64,000 bases of DNA from JBCBJX01 sp964342855 (GTDB taxonomy: Bacteria > Pseudomonadota > Alphaproteobacteria > Caulobacterales > Parvularculaceae). The position numbers and the translations under genes are program-made. The notes under the pieces were generated by a model. That model was not told the origin of the DNA. It was given only the letters and a program-made list of their open reading frames with translations, and ran no database searches. The stretch's first letter is position 1. The number at the start of each line of letters is the position of its first letter. Shown here piece after piece: positions 42,811 to 52,134 of this stretch. The stretch covers positions 1 through 64,000 of the forward strand of contig CAYFIB010000013.1 of assembly GCA_964342855.1 (NCBI GenBank), given 5' to 3'.

Positions 42811-45252
42811 CTATTCCGCCGCCATCAGGGGTTTGAACTCATGAGATTGAACGCCCGCACGCGCACGCTCCGCCCACGGGTCTTGCTGCATGAATTGCTG
42901 TGAATAGAGGAACCGATCATAAAGCGCTGCGCGTTTCTCTGAATCATCAACGATCTGGGAGCGAACCTTGTCGAGCCCCACACGCGCGGACCACTTGTAG
43001 ATCCGCTCCAGATACCAGGCCTGTTCCCGATAAAGCTGCATCAGCGCCGACGCGTACTCCAGCACCTCGTCTTCGGTTTCGACCTTGCAGAGAATATCCG
43101 TCCCGCGAACGTGCATGCCCGCGGCTCCGGCGAAGTGCAGCTCATAGCCGCTGTCGACGCAGACGACGCCGATATCCTTGCAGGTCGCCTCGGCGCAGTT
43201 TCTCGGGCACCCGGAGACCGCGAGCTTCACCTTGTGCGGCGTCCATGAGCCCCACATCAGCTTTTCAAGCTTCACTCCAAGTCCAGTAGAATCCTGCGTC
43301 CCGAAGCGGCACCAGTCCGTTCCGACGCAGGTCTTCACCGTACGCAGGCCCTTGGCGTAGGCGTGCCCGGAGACCAGCCCGGCGGCGTTCAGATCACCCC
43401 AGACGTCAGGAAGGTCCTCCTTCCGCACACCAAGGAGGTCGATACGCTGCCCGCCGGTGACCTTCACGGTCGGTATTCTGAACTTGTCCGCGACGTCCGC
43501 AATCGCACGCAACTCGTCCGGCGTCGTCAAGCCTCCCCACATGCGCGGCACGACGGAGTATGTTCCGTCTTTCTGGATATTGGCGTGAACGCGCTCGTTG
43601 ATGAAGCGAGACTGCGCGTCATCGACATACTCCCCCGGCCACGCCGCCAGCAGGTAGTAATTGAGCGCCGGGCGGCACTTCGCGCACCCGCAGGAGGTTT
43701 TCCAGTCAAGTTCCTGCATGACGGCGGGAATGGACTTCAGCGACTGCGCAAGAATGAGGCGGCGAACCTCGTCGTGCCCGAGATCGGTGCACGGACATAT
43801 CCCGGCAGGCGCGTTCGCTTCAAACGCGTCGCCGAGCGACAATGACAGAAGCTGCTCGACAAGCCCCGTACATGTTCCACAGGAAGAGGACGCCTTCGTG
43901 CAGGCGCGGGCGGATGCAAGGTCCTTAACGGCGCCGCTACTGACCGCCTGTAGAATTTCGCCCTTGGAAACGCCGTTGCAACCGCAGATCTCCACGTCAT
44001 CTGGCAAGGCTGCAACGGCCGCCATAGGGTCCGCTGGTCCGGCTCCCGCAAAGGCCTGCCCGAAAATCAGCGTGTCGCGCTCATCCTTTGAAATGAGCTC
44101 GCCGGATCTGATCCGTTGCAGGAAGAAAGACCCGTCCGCCGTTTCGCCGTAGAGGACGGCGCCTATGAGCTTATCGCCTTCCAGAACGAGGCGCTTGTAC
44201 ACGCCTCGCGAAGCGTCCCGGAACACGACCTCATCGCGCTCTTCTGCTTCGGCGAAGTCTCCAGCAGAGAACAGATCAATGCCGGTGACTTTCAGCTTTG
44301 TCGAGGTTTCCGAGTGAACGAAGGGCGCCGCATCTCTCCCCGCCAGAACGGCGCCGGCGACCTTGGCCTGCTCATAAAGCGGCGCGACCAGACCGTACAC
44401 GTTGCCTTCAAACTCGATACACTCGCCGACCGCGAACACATCCGGATCCGACGTCCGCATGAACCCGTCGACCTGCACGCCGCGACCGACATCCAGACCA
44501 GCGGAGCGTGCAAGTTCAATGTTCGGCCGTATGCCGACGGCCATCACCACGATATCCGCGGCGAGCTCGCTTCCATCGTCCAGCGCAACACCGGTGACGC
44601 GGTCCTTTCCCAGAATCGCTTTCGTGTTCGCCCGCGTCCTGATATCGACGCCGCGATCGACCAACGCCTTTTCCAGCAGGTAGCCCGCGGAGCCGTCCAG
44701 CTGACGTTCCATCAGGGTCGGCATAAGATGCACGACGCTGACCTCCATGCCGCGCGCCTTCAGCCCCGCCGCAGCCTCAAGCCCCAGCAGCCCGCCGCCG
44801 ATGACGACGGCGCGTCCGCCGTTTTTCGCCGCCGCCAGCATGGCCTCGACATCGTCCAGGTCGCGATAGGCGAGAACGCCGGGCAGATCGGCGCCCGGCA
44901 CGGGGATGATGAACGGGTTCGATCCGGTCGCGACGACCAGCTTGTCATAGGTCGCCGACACGCCGGATGCGGATCGGACGATCCGTGCGGACCGATCAAT
45001 CTCCGTCACCCGCTCGCCCTTGTGAAGGGTTATGTCGTGTTCCGCATACCACGCGTCGTCATGGATGATGATATCGTCATAGGCCTGCTCGCCCGATAGC
45101 ACGGGCGACAGCATGATGCGGTTGTAGTTCACCCGCGGTTCGGCGTTGAAGATGGTGACGTCGTATAGCTCCGGCTCAAGATCGAACAGGGCTTCAAGCA
45201 TGCGCCCCGGCGCCATGCCGTTGCCGATGACCACCAGTTTCTGTTTCGTCAT
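42811..45252 (-). CDS. nirB: NAD(P)H-dependent nitrite reductase large subunit NirB
   Basis: The 813-residue cytoplasmic enzyme reduces nitrite to ammonium with six electrons. An FAD/NAD(P)-dependent reductase half (KLVVIGNGMAPGRMLEAL, VVIGGGLLGLEAAAGLKARG) leads to a BFD-type 2Fe-2S segment (ICGCNGVSKGEI, SSCGTCTGLVEQL) and a sulfite/nitrite reductase half. The siroheme-4Fe-4S ligands are in TCVGTDWCRFG and SGCPRNCAEATCKDIGV. All expected domains are intact. The start overlaps the nrtCD stop by one base (TGATG). Confidence 0.96.
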   Translation of the reverse strand: MTKQKLVVIGNGMAPGRMLEALFDLEPELYDVTIFNAEPRVNYNRIMLSPVLSGEQAYDDIIIHDDAWYAEHDITLHKGERVTEIDRSARIVRSASGVSATYDKLVVATGSNPFIIPVPGADLPGVLAYRDLDDVEAMLAAAKNGGRAVVIGGGLLGLEAAAGLKARGMEVSVVHLMPTLMERQLDGSAGYLLEKALVDRGVDIRTRANTKAILGKDRVTGVALDDGSELAADIVVMAVGIRPNIELARSAGLDVGRGVQVDGFMRTSDPDVFAVGECIEFEGNVYGLVAPLYEQAKVAGAVLAGRDAAPFVHSETSTKLKVTGIDLFSAGDFAEAEERDEVVFRDASRGVYKRLVLEGDKLIGAVLYGETADGSFFLQRIRSGELISKDERDTLIFGQAFAGAGPADPMAAVAALPDDVEICGCNGVSKGEILQAVSSGAVKDLASARACTKASSSCGTCTGLVEQLLSLSLGDAFEANAPAGICPCTDLGHDEVRRLILAQSLKSIPAVMQELDWKTSCGCAKCRPALNYYLLAAWPGEYVDDAQSRFINERVHANIQKDGTYSVVPRMWGGLTTPDELRAIADVADKFRIPTVKVTGGQRIDLLGVRKEDLPDVWGDLNAAGLVSGHAYAKGLRTVKTCVGTDWCRFGTQDSTGLGVKLEKLMWGSWTPHKVKLAVSGCPRNCAEATCKDIGVVCVDSGYELHFAGAAGMHVRGTDILCKVETEDEVLEYASALMQLYREQAWYLERIYKWSARVGLDKVRSQIVDDSEKRAALYDRFLYSQQFMQQDPWAERARAGVQSHEFKPLMAAE

Positions 45253-46943
45253 CAGGCCGCCTCCTCATCGTCGTCGGAGGCGCTCGCTTTCGGGTCCGCC
45301 CCGCCTTCGTAGTCTTCAAGAAACTGGATGAGTTCCTGCCGATAGCGGTAATAATCCGGGTGCTCCATGAGAGATTTGCGCGTACGCGGACGGGGAATGT
45401 CCACCTCCATCACCTTGCCGATCCGAGCGTTCGGTCCGTTGGTCATCATCACCACACGGTCAGCCAGAAGGATCGCCTCATCCACATCGTGGGTTACGCA
45501 CAGCGCCGTAACCGACGTCCGCTGCCAGACCTCCATCAGCACTTCCTGAAGTTCCCAACGCGTCAGGCTGTCGAGCATGCCGAACGGTTCGTCGAGAAGA
45601 AGGAGACGCGGACTGAGCGCGAAGGCGCGTGCGATGCCGACGCGCTGGCGCATGCCGTTCGACATGTCGGCCGCTGTTTTATCCAAAGCATCGCCGAGAC
45701 CGACCCGGTGCAGATAATACTCAACGACCTGCTCACGTTCCTCCTGCGTCGCCTTCGGATAAACCCGGTCGACGCCGACAGCGACATTCTGCTTCGCCGT
45801 CAGCCACGGGAACAACGACGGCGCCTGGAACACCACGGCGCGGTCCGGCCCGGCGCCGCGCACTTCGTATCCACCGAGAATGATGCCGCCCCGCGAGACA
45901 TCGTTCAGCCCGGCCGTCATGGTCAGAACAGTTGATTTTCCGCATCCCGAGTGCCCGATGACGGAGATGAACTCTCCCTTGCGGACTTTCAGATCAAAGC
46001 CGTCGACGACGGTGAGCGGCCCTTTCGGCGTCGGGTAAATCTTCGACACCTGTGAATATTCAAGATATCTTTCCGGCCGCCCGAGGGTCTCGTCCGCGAT
46101 CTTGCGGTAGGCTTTCGGCGCCAGCGGCGTCACATTCGGCAACTCCCCATGCGTTGCTTTTGCTTTCTTGGCGATGCCGACATCCACGAGATAGTCCGTC
46201 ACCGCCTTGCGCACGGCCTTGAAGTCCGGATCGTCATTCATCTTCGTGCGGTCGCGCGGACGCAGTAGCCGCACCTCGAACTCCGGACCGAGCGTCGCTC
46301 CTGGCCCGGGGTTCAGCGGAATGATCCGGTCAGCCATAAGAATGGCCTCATCGACATCGTTCGTGATCAGAATGACCGTCTTGCGGTTTCGGGACCAGAT
46401 ATCGCTGATCTCATCCTGCAGCTTGGAGCGCGTCAGCGCATCAAGCGCGGACAACGGCTCGTCCAGAAGCAGTATGGACGGATCCATGGCGAGCGCGCGC
46501 GCGACGGAGACCCGCTGTCGCATGCCCCCTGAAAGCTCCGCGGGGCGACGGTCCGCCGCGTGGGCTAGTCCCACCATCTCCACATACTTTTCGACCCTCG
46601 CCGAGCGATCGGTTCTGCTTTCCTTTGAAAAAACCGAATCCACCGCCAGCGCCACGTTCTGACGAACCGTCAGCCAAGGCATCAACGAGTAGCTCTGGAA
46701 CACGACGCCGCGGTCGGCGCTCGGGCCGACGACAGGCTCTTCTTTGCAGATCACCTCGCCTGCATCAGGCCTTTCAAGCCCGGCCAGCAGGTTGATAAGC
46801 GTCGTTTTTCCGGATCCGGAGAACCCGACCAGCGCGACGAACTCTCCCTCCTCAACCGACAGGGAGATATCCCGAAGCACCTCAACGCGATCTTCATCAC
46901 GTCCGAAGCCCTTGGAGACGTTCCGCAGTTCAAGGATCGACAT
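45252..46943 (-). CDS. Nitrate ABC transporter ATPase, fused tandem domains (NrtC/NrtD type)
   Basis: The 563-residue protein contains two complete ATP-binding cassettes in one chain. The first (residues about 1-240) has GFSGSGKTTL, ELSGGMRQRVSVARA and ILLLDEPLSALD. The second (about 290-545) has GHSGCGKST, an unusual signature MSNGMRQRVGIARA in which SGG has become SNG, and LLLLDEPFGMLD. In cyanobacteria NrtC and NrtD are separate, so here one protein replaces the ATPase pair. It would power nitrate/nitrite import through NrtB. GGAGAG precedes the start, and nrtB ends 13 bases upstream. Confidence 0.92.
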   Translation of the reverse strand: MSILELRNVSKGFGRDEDRVEVLRDISLSVEEGEFVALVGFSGSGKTTLINLLAGLERPDAGEVICKEEPVVGPSADRGVVFQSYSLMPWLTVRQNVALAVDSVFSKESRTDRSARVEKYVEMVGLAHAADRRPAELSGGMRQRVSVARALAMDPSILLLDEPLSALDALTRSKLQDEISDIWSRNRKTVILITNDVDEAILMADRIIPLNPGPGATLGPEFEVRLLRPRDRTKMNDDPDFKAVRKAVTDYLVDVGIAKKAKATHGELPNVTPLAPKAYRKIADETLGRPERYLEYSQVSKIYPTPKGPLTVVDGFDLKVRKGEFISVIGHSGCGKSTVLTMTAGLNDVSRGGIILGGYEVRGAGPDRAVVFQAPSLFPWLTAKQNVAVGVDRVYPKATQEEREQVVEYYLHRVGLGDALDKTAADMSNGMRQRVGIARAFALSPRLLLLDEPFGMLDSLTRWELQEVLMEVWQRTSVTALCVTHDVDEAILLADRVVMMTNGPNARIGKVMEVDIPRPRTRKSLMEHPDYYRYRQELIQFLEDYEGGADPKASASDDDEEAA

Positions 46944-46956
46944 ACACCTCTCTCCT

Positions 46957-48114
46957 TTAACGCTGAGCGGAAAACGTGAACATCGACTGGAGCGCGACCA
47001 TCACCCGGTCGAGAAGGAAACCGATGACGCCGATGGTGAGCACCGCCACCATGATTTTCGCGAGCGACTGGGACGAGCCGTTCTGAAATTCATCCCAGAC
47101 GAACTTTCCTAGCCCGGGGTTCTGCGCCAGCATCTCAGCTGCGATCAGAACCATCCAACCGACGCCGAGGGAGAGGCGCATGCCAGTGAAGATAAGCGGC
47201 AGGGCCGACGGCAGAACAAGGCGCGTCACCTTCGTCCACGGATGAAGGTTCAGGACTTTCCCGACGTTCACAAGGTCCTTGTCGACAGTGGCGACACCAA
47301 GCGCTGTGTTGATCAGTGTCGGCCACAAAGAACACAGCGTCACGGTTACCGCGGACGTAAGGAAAGATTTCGGGATGGCGGAGTCCGGGGCGGTTGTCGC
47401 TGAAACGACCATGGTCACGATCGGGAGCCATGCAAGCGGCGAGACGGGTTTGAAAATCTGGATGAGCGGGTTCATGGCGCCATTGATGAAAGGCGACATG
47501 CCCATGAGAATACCGAGCGGCGCAGCGAACAGAACGGCGAGGAAGAACCCGAAGAACACCGTCTGCAGACTGGTCCATATCTGATCGTAATACGTCGGCT
47601 TGCCGGTGTAATCGACTTCGCGAACGCGATCGCCGCGCCCGGCTTCGATAAGCGCCGCATTCCGGGCGTCCTGCCGGTCATAGAATTCGGCCGCCTTGGC
47701 GCGCTCCTGAACATGATCCTTATGGAGAACGACCGCCTGCTCAGCGACCTCCGCCGGACCGGGAACCGCGCCAAGAGAGGTCTGCACCGTCGGCGCAAGC
47801 TGCGCCCACGCGAATAGAAACAGGAATATCGCCAGAAGCGGTACGCCCAGCCGGGTCCAGACAAGCGACAGGTTCGGCTTGACCGCGTCTCCAGCGGCGA
47901 TCATCAGCAGGGGCGTCACCCAGGACAACGCAAAGATATCAAGAAACTTCGCCGCCTTGTTGATGGTCGAGAACGCCTTCTCCTGACGCGCCGCCTTCGC
48001 TTTGGCCGCATCTGGTTTCTCTACTTCCTGCGCGGTCGGTATGGCGATCGGCTCTTCCGCGCGATCAACCTTCGCCGATGCATCAGTTCGCTCGACAATC
48101 ATCGCACTGCTCAT
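46957..48114 (-). CDS. nrtB: Nitrate ABC transporter permease NrtB
   Basis: The 385-residue inner-membrane permease is longer than usual. After a charged N-terminus comes a hydrophobic region, then a periplasmic insert of roughly 70 residues (VPGPAEVAEQAVVLHKDHVQ and onward) before the transport core. The permease loop that meets the ATPase is VDKDLVNVGKVLNLHPWTKV, ahead of LPSALPLIFTGMRLSLGVGW. It is 68 bases downstream of nrtA and 13 bases before the ATPase gene. Confidence 0.93.
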   Translation of the reverse strand: MSSAMIVERTDASAKVDRAEEPIAIPTAQEVEKPDAAKAKAARQEKAFSTINKAAKFLDIFALSWVTPLLMIAAGDAVKPNLSLVWTRLGVPLLAIFLFLFAWAQLAPTVQTSLGAVPGPAEVAEQAVVLHKDHVQERAKAAEFYDRQDARNAALIEAGRGDRVREVDYTGKPTYYDQIWTSLQTVFFGFFLAVLFAAPLGILMGMSPFINGAMNPLIQIFKPVSPLAWLPIVTMVVSATTAPDSAIPKSFLTSAVTVTLCSLWPTLINTALGVATVDKDLVNVGKVLNLHPWTKVTRLVLPSALPLIFTGMRLSLGVGWMVLIAAEMLAQNPGLGKFVWDEFQNGSSQSLAKIMVAVLTIGVIGFLLDRVMVALQSMFTFSAQR

Positions 48115-48182
48115 TTCACTGCTCCATCGTCATGTTCGACAGAAAGGATCGCGCCGCCGCAGCGTCGATCCGTTATCTGATG

Positions 48183-49649
48183 TTATTCAGAGGGCGAAAC
48201 GACGCCGCCGCCTACAACCTGATCCGCGCCCTTCAGGCCGATATCGAAGTTTTCGAGATAAGCGTTCGGCTCGCGGCCGTTGAAAACGACCCCGTCGATG
48301 AACTCGCTCTGCGGTTCACGATAGCCATCCGTCCCCCATGGGAACGCTGCTTCTTCAGCGAGATCGTCATCGACCAGAGAGCGCGCCGCCGTAAGGTAGA
48401 TATCCGGACGGTAGACCTTGCGAGCCACTTCGTCGTACCAGGCGTCCGATTGCTGTTCGGCGATCTGCCCCCAACGACGCATCTGCGATAGATACCAGAC
48501 GGCGTCAGAGTAGTATGGATACGTTGCATTATAGCGAAAGAAGACGTTGAAGTCCGGAATTTCCCGTTTATCGCCTTTTTCGTATTCGAAAGTGCCGGTC
48601 ATCGAATTGGCGATGACGTCGTAATCGGCGCCAACATATTCGGGCCGCGCCAGAATCTCCACAGCCTCATGACGATTGGCGTTGTCGTTCTCGTCAAGCC
48701 AGATGGCCGCCCGGATGAGCGCTCGAGTGACCGCGAGAACCGTGTTCGGATTTTCTTCCGCGAAGTTCGCTGAAAAACCGAAAACCTTTTCAGGATTATC
48801 TTTCCAAATCTCATAGTCCGTGATGACCGGAACGCCGACGCCTTTGAAGACGGCTTGCTGATTCCATGGCTCGCCCACGCAATAGCCATAAATCGTGCCA
48901 GCCTCGAGCGTCGCGGGCATCTGCGGGGGCGGAGTGACGGAAAGCAGCGCCTCGGCCTGTATCTGTCCGGAAACGTCATCGGGCGAATAGTAGCCCGGGT
49001 GAACGCCGCCTGCAGCGAGCCAGTACCGCAGTTCGTAGTTGTGCGTCGAAACGGGGAAGACCATGCCCATATTGAACGGGCGCCCTTCATCACGGAACTT
49101 CTCAACAACAGGCTTCAGGTGTTCCGCGCCGATAGGATGTACGGGAAACCCGTCAGGCTGCTTTGGAATGCCGGGCTTCATCACCTCCCAGACTTCATTG
49201 GAAACGGTTATTCCGTTACCATTCAGGTCCATGGAGAACGGCGTGATGATATGCGCCTCGGTGCCATAACCGATCGTCGCCGCGAGCGGCTGACCGGCAA
49301 GCATGTGCGCGCCTTCAAGCTCGCCATCGATCACCCGATCAAGTAGAACTTTCCAGTTGGCCTGCGGTTCAAGAGTTACGTAGAGCCCTTCGTCTTCGAA
49401 GTAGCCCTTCTCATACGCGATCGCGAGGGGCGCCATGTCCGTGAGCTTGATGAAGCCGAAGGTCAGATCAGACACCTCAACATCATACTCTGGAAGCTGG
49501 ACCTCAGATACCGGAACTTCTTTAGACGAGCCGACCTCTTCAGTCGGCGTTTCACCGCCGCACGCGGCGAGTGTCAGGATCGCGATAATCGCGCGTCCGC
49601 TGGAACGGACTGAAAATTTATGCGGGGCGTGTGTGAATGGCGTTGTCAT
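48183..49649 (-). CDS. nrtA: Nitrate-binding lipoprotein NrtA
   Basis: The 488-residue solute-binding protein has a lipoprotein signal (IIAILTLAACGG, lipidated C30) and the NrtA/CmpA body: FGFIKLTDMAPLAIAYEKGY, EGAHMLAGQPLAATIGYG, MDLNGNGITVS, VSTHNYELRYWLAAGGVHPG and YGYCVGEPWN. It captures nitrate in the periplasm for NrtB and the fused ATPase. It is the first gene of the nrtA-B-CD-nirB-nirD-nasA-cobA operon. Its ligand-site words are shared with the cytoplasmic sensor NasS. Confidence 0.94.
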   Translation of the reverse strand: MTTPFTHAPHKFSVRSSGRAIIAILTLAACGGETPTEEVGSSKEVPVSEVQLPEYDVEVSDLTFGFIKLTDMAPLAIAYEKGYFEDEGLYVTLEPQANWKVLLDRVIDGELEGAHMLAGQPLAATIGYGTEAHIITPFSMDLNGNGITVSNEVWEVMKPGIPKQPDGFPVHPIGAEHLKPVVEKFRDEGRPFNMGMVFPVSTHNYELRYWLAAGGVHPGYYSPDDVSGQIQAEALLSVTPPPQMPATLEAGTIYGYCVGEPWNQQAVFKGVGVPVITDYEIWKDNPEKVFGFSANFAEENPNTVLAVTRALIRAAIWLDENDNANRHEAVEILARPEYVGADYDVIANSMTGTFEYEKGDKREIPDFNVFFRYNATYPYYSDAVWYLSQMRRWGQIAEQQSDAWYDEVARKVYRPDIYLTAARSLVDDDLAEEAAFPWGTDGYREPQSEFIDGVVFNGREPNAYLENFDIGLKGADQVVGGGVVSPSE

Positions 49650-49678
49650 GGCGTCGACATCCTATGTTGCGCGTCGCA

Positions 49679-49696
49679 GCGCGGAGCGATCCGCGC
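49679..49696 (-). promoter_or_regulatory. Candidate NasT (ANTAR) target hairpin
   Basis: On the transcribed strand this reads GCGCGG-ATCGCT-CCGCGC, a perfect 6-bp stem with a six-base loop having A at position 1 and G at position 4. This is the known recognition rule for ANTAR-protein targets. It lies 30 bases before the nrtA start codon. A U-run is absent, so control would act through the start region or an unseen terminator. Confidence 0.5.
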
Positions 49697-49817
49697 GCAG
49701 ACAGCAAAACCCGTTGAACTTCTCAGCACACCCGCTTTTCAGCGAAGGCGCATCGTGCCGCTTCGCGGCGTTTTATGCCCAACGTCGGACGTCGATTTCG
49801 GAATTTGGCGTTTCCGG

Positions 49818-49839
49818 TTTGTGACAGCGTCGTCACAAA
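49818..49839. promoter_or_regulatory. Perfect 8-6-8 inverted repeat in the nas leader
   Basis: TTTGTGAC-AGCGTC-GTCACAAA is a perfect palindrome with a six-base spacer. As minus-strand RNA the loop is GACGCT, with G at position 4 but G rather than A at position 1. It may be the first hairpin of a two-hairpin ANTAR target or a DNA operator for another regulator. Confidence 0.45.
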
Positions 49840-50122
49840 TTCAAGGAAGCATAATCGCCCGCCCAAAGCGAGAACTATTTTGCTGCGCTGCAGAATTTTT
49901 GCAGAGAATGGACGTTTCAAGATGGTTTTGTGCGATTTTATCGCGACATAATGGCTTTTTTAGCTAATTTATATCCTGGAAGCGATTCTCCCAAACAGGC
50001 TGGCCTTCACAGCCTGCTACCCCGCCGCCCCGATTTGGCGTGAACGCCCTCGCGATCTGGGCATTGCTCGACGGCCAAACGAATGCTCGTGCTCGCCTCC
50101 GAGGAAGCAACATGCCGACACG

Positions 50123-52123
50123 CTAGGATTGGGTCTCAAATACCCGGACGTTCACGGAGGCGACATTCCCCTCTCGGTCAACCACGCTGACCTCGTAGAA
50201 GCCGACCCCTGCGGGCCGCCATTCCGCGCGACCGCCGACGTCGACGAGCGGCGCTCCGTTTACATACCAGTTGAGACCGGCGCCGCGACCCGCCAGAACG
50301 ACCGGGCGACCGCTGGCGCGGTGGAGCGGCAGCTCCGCCCCCTCCGATGGAAAAACGATGCGCGGGCCCGTGACGGAGCTGACGGCGGCGCTGACCCAAG
50401 GCGCCGGCGGCGCGGGGGCGTCCGTTCCTCCGCGTTCGTTGGGCAGAATATCGAACAGGCGCCTCAGCAACGGCGCCGCGGCTTCAAGGCCCGTCGCGCC
50501 CGGTCGCGGCGTCCCGTCCGCACGACCGACCCAGACCACCACCACGTAGCCGCCGCCGACGCCCGCGGCCCAGGCGTCCCGAAAACCCCAGGACGTGCCC
50601 GTCTTTATGGCGACGCGCGGCCCATCCGCCGACAGGGCCGAGGGCGCGCGGCCCGACGGCGACGGCGCGTCGATCAGGATGCGGCGCACTTTCGCGGCGG
50701 CGGCGTCGCTCATAACGGCGTATCCGTCGCTCTCTCCGCCCTTTTCCGTCCAATGGAGAGGCGCCGTCGCCCCCTCTCCCGCCAGCGCGGTGTAGAGGAG
50801 CGCTAGATCGGACAAGGAAAGCCCCGCCCCGCCGAGGGCGACCGGCAGCCCCGCGCGTCCGTCCGTTGATGGCGGAAGATCAAGCGGCGCGCCCGCGGCG
50901 TCCAGTTGCGCGGCGAAGCGCTCCGCGCCGACGCGGCTGAGGAGATCGACCGCCGGCACATTGAGGGAATGGCGAAGCGCGTCGCGGGCGGAAAGATCGC
51001 CCTGGTGCGTCCGGTCGAAGTTTTCCGGCGCATACGTCCCGAACGCTTCGGGCCGGTCGTGCAGGGTCGTCTCCGGCGCCGCGACGCCTGCATCAAACGC
51101 CATGGCGTAGATGAAGGGTTTGAGCGTGGAGCCCGGCGAGCGCGAGGCCGCGGTCAGGTCCACCCACCCGCCCGGCCGGTCACGACCCGCCGAGCCGACA
51201 TGCGCACGCACGGCGCCGCTCGCCGCCTCGACGATCAGCGCCGCCGCCTGCACCTCGTCCCCTTCCAGGAGCGCGTGACTGCGGACGATCTCTTCAGCGA
51301 TGCGCTGAAGGTTCGCGTCGAGCGTGGAGCGGGCTTCGGTTGACGCAGCCTCAGCGAGGGCGCGTCGGGCGCCAGCGTCGGCCATCTGCGGAAAATCGCG
51401 GCGGCGCGGCGCAGGCGCGGAGAGAAGCGCGGCGCGGCTTTCGTCTGTCAGCATACCGACCGCTGCGAGGCGTTCACCGATGCGCGCCCGGGCGGCGCGG
51501 GCCGCATCCGGGCGACGGTCCGGGCGCCGCGCCTCGGGGGCCTGCGGCAAAGCGATGAGCAGCGCCTCCTCGGCCGGGTCGAGGTCCGCAGGCTCCTTGC
51601 CGAAATAAGCGAGGCTTGCGGCGCGCACGCCCTCCAGATTGCCGCCATAGGGCGTGAGGGTGAGGTAGAGCTCCAATATCTCCCGCTTCGAGAGCCGCGC
51701 CTCGATCTGCAGCGCCCGGAGCGCCTCAATGAACTTGGAGCCGATGGTGCGCGGGCGCGGCTCCAGAAGCCGCGCCGTCTGCATGGTGATGGTTGAAGCG
51801 CCCGAGGTGACGCGCCCGGCGCGAACGCCATCCGCCGTCGCGCGCGCGACGGCGAGCGGGTCGACGCCCCAATGGGAGTAGAAGCGCGCGTCTTCGACAG
51901 AGATCAGGCGTTCGATAAACTCCGGATCAAGATCATCGAGTTTCGCGGGGAGGCGCCAGCGTTGTTCGCTGTTCGAGTAGGCCGCCAGCGGTCGTCCTTC
52001 ACGATCCAGGACAAGGGAGGAGACGTCCCCCGCCCGTTCGATCGGCGGCGGGAGCGCGCGGTCGAGGGCGACGACCATCAGGACGACGCCAAGCGCCGCC
52101 AGGATCGCGCCTCTCAACCTCAC
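50123..52123 (-). CDS. pbpC: Penicillin-binding protein 1C
   Basis: The 666-residue bifunctional peptidoglycan synthase has an N-terminal membrane anchor. A glycosyltransferase domain follows (SVEDARFYSHWGVDPLA with catalytic E77, GASTITMQTARLLEP), then a transpeptidase domain (SPGSTLKPF with S332 and K335, an SLN motif, and KTGTSWGFRDAW from K507). A C-terminal beta-rich BiPBP_C domain ends in GFYEVSVVD. All catalytic residues are present. It follows the alpha-2-macroglobulin gene by 11 bases, the conserved pbpC/yfhM pairing. A decayed copy of its last codons sits at 17925-18051. Confidence 0.95.
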   Translation of the reverse strand: MRLRGAILAALGVVLMVVALDRALPPPIERAGDVSSLVLDREGRPLAAYSNSEQRWRLPAKLDDLDPEFIERLISVEDARFYSHWGVDPLAVARATADGVRAGRVTSGASTITMQTARLLEPRPRTIGSKFIEALRALQIEARLSKREILELYLTLTPYGGNLEGVRAASLAYFGKEPADLDPAEEALLIALPQAPEARRPDRRPDAARAARARIGERLAAVGMLTDESRAALLSAPAPRRRDFPQMADAGARRALAEAASTEARSTLDANLQRIAEEIVRSHALLEGDEVQAAALIVEAASGAVRAHVGSAGRDRPGGWVDLTAASRSPGSTLKPFIYAMAFDAGVAAPETTLHDRPEAFGTYAPENFDRTHQGDLSARDALRHSLNVPAVDLLSRVGAERFAAQLDAAGAPLDLPPSTDGRAGLPVALGGAGLSLSDLALLYTALAGEGATAPLHWTEKGGESDGYAVMSDAAAAKVRRILIDAPSPSGRAPSALSADGPRVAIKTGTSWGFRDAWAAGVGGGYVVVVWVGRADGTPRPGATGLEAAAPLLRRLFDILPNERGGTDAPAPPAPWVSAAVSSVTGPRIVFPSEGAELPLHRASGRPVVLAGRGAGLNWYVNGAPLVDVGGRAEWRPAGVGFYEVSVVDREGNVASVNVRVFETQS

Positions 52124-52134
52124 GGGTCAGCCTC

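Larger units (their letters stand above)
49650..50122. other. Nas operon leader and promoter region; no gene
   Basis: This 473-base gap lies between the nrtA start and the pbpC stop. On the minus strand, TTGAAA (49915-49920) with AATTCT 17 bases on is a possible promoter, which would give a leader of more than 200 bases. The leader holds several hairpins: GCCGC-GAA-GCGGC and CGCT-GAAA-AGCG, besides the two listed separately. Further right are a CAGGCTG/CAGCCTG repeat (49996-50016) and GGCGTgaACGCC (about 50037-50048), possibly at the end of the pbpC transcript. Confidence 0.5.

Noticed and set aside
49818..49839. Palindrome as a CRP site
   Set aside because: The spacer between TGTGA and TCACA is eight bases, whereas CRP needs six.
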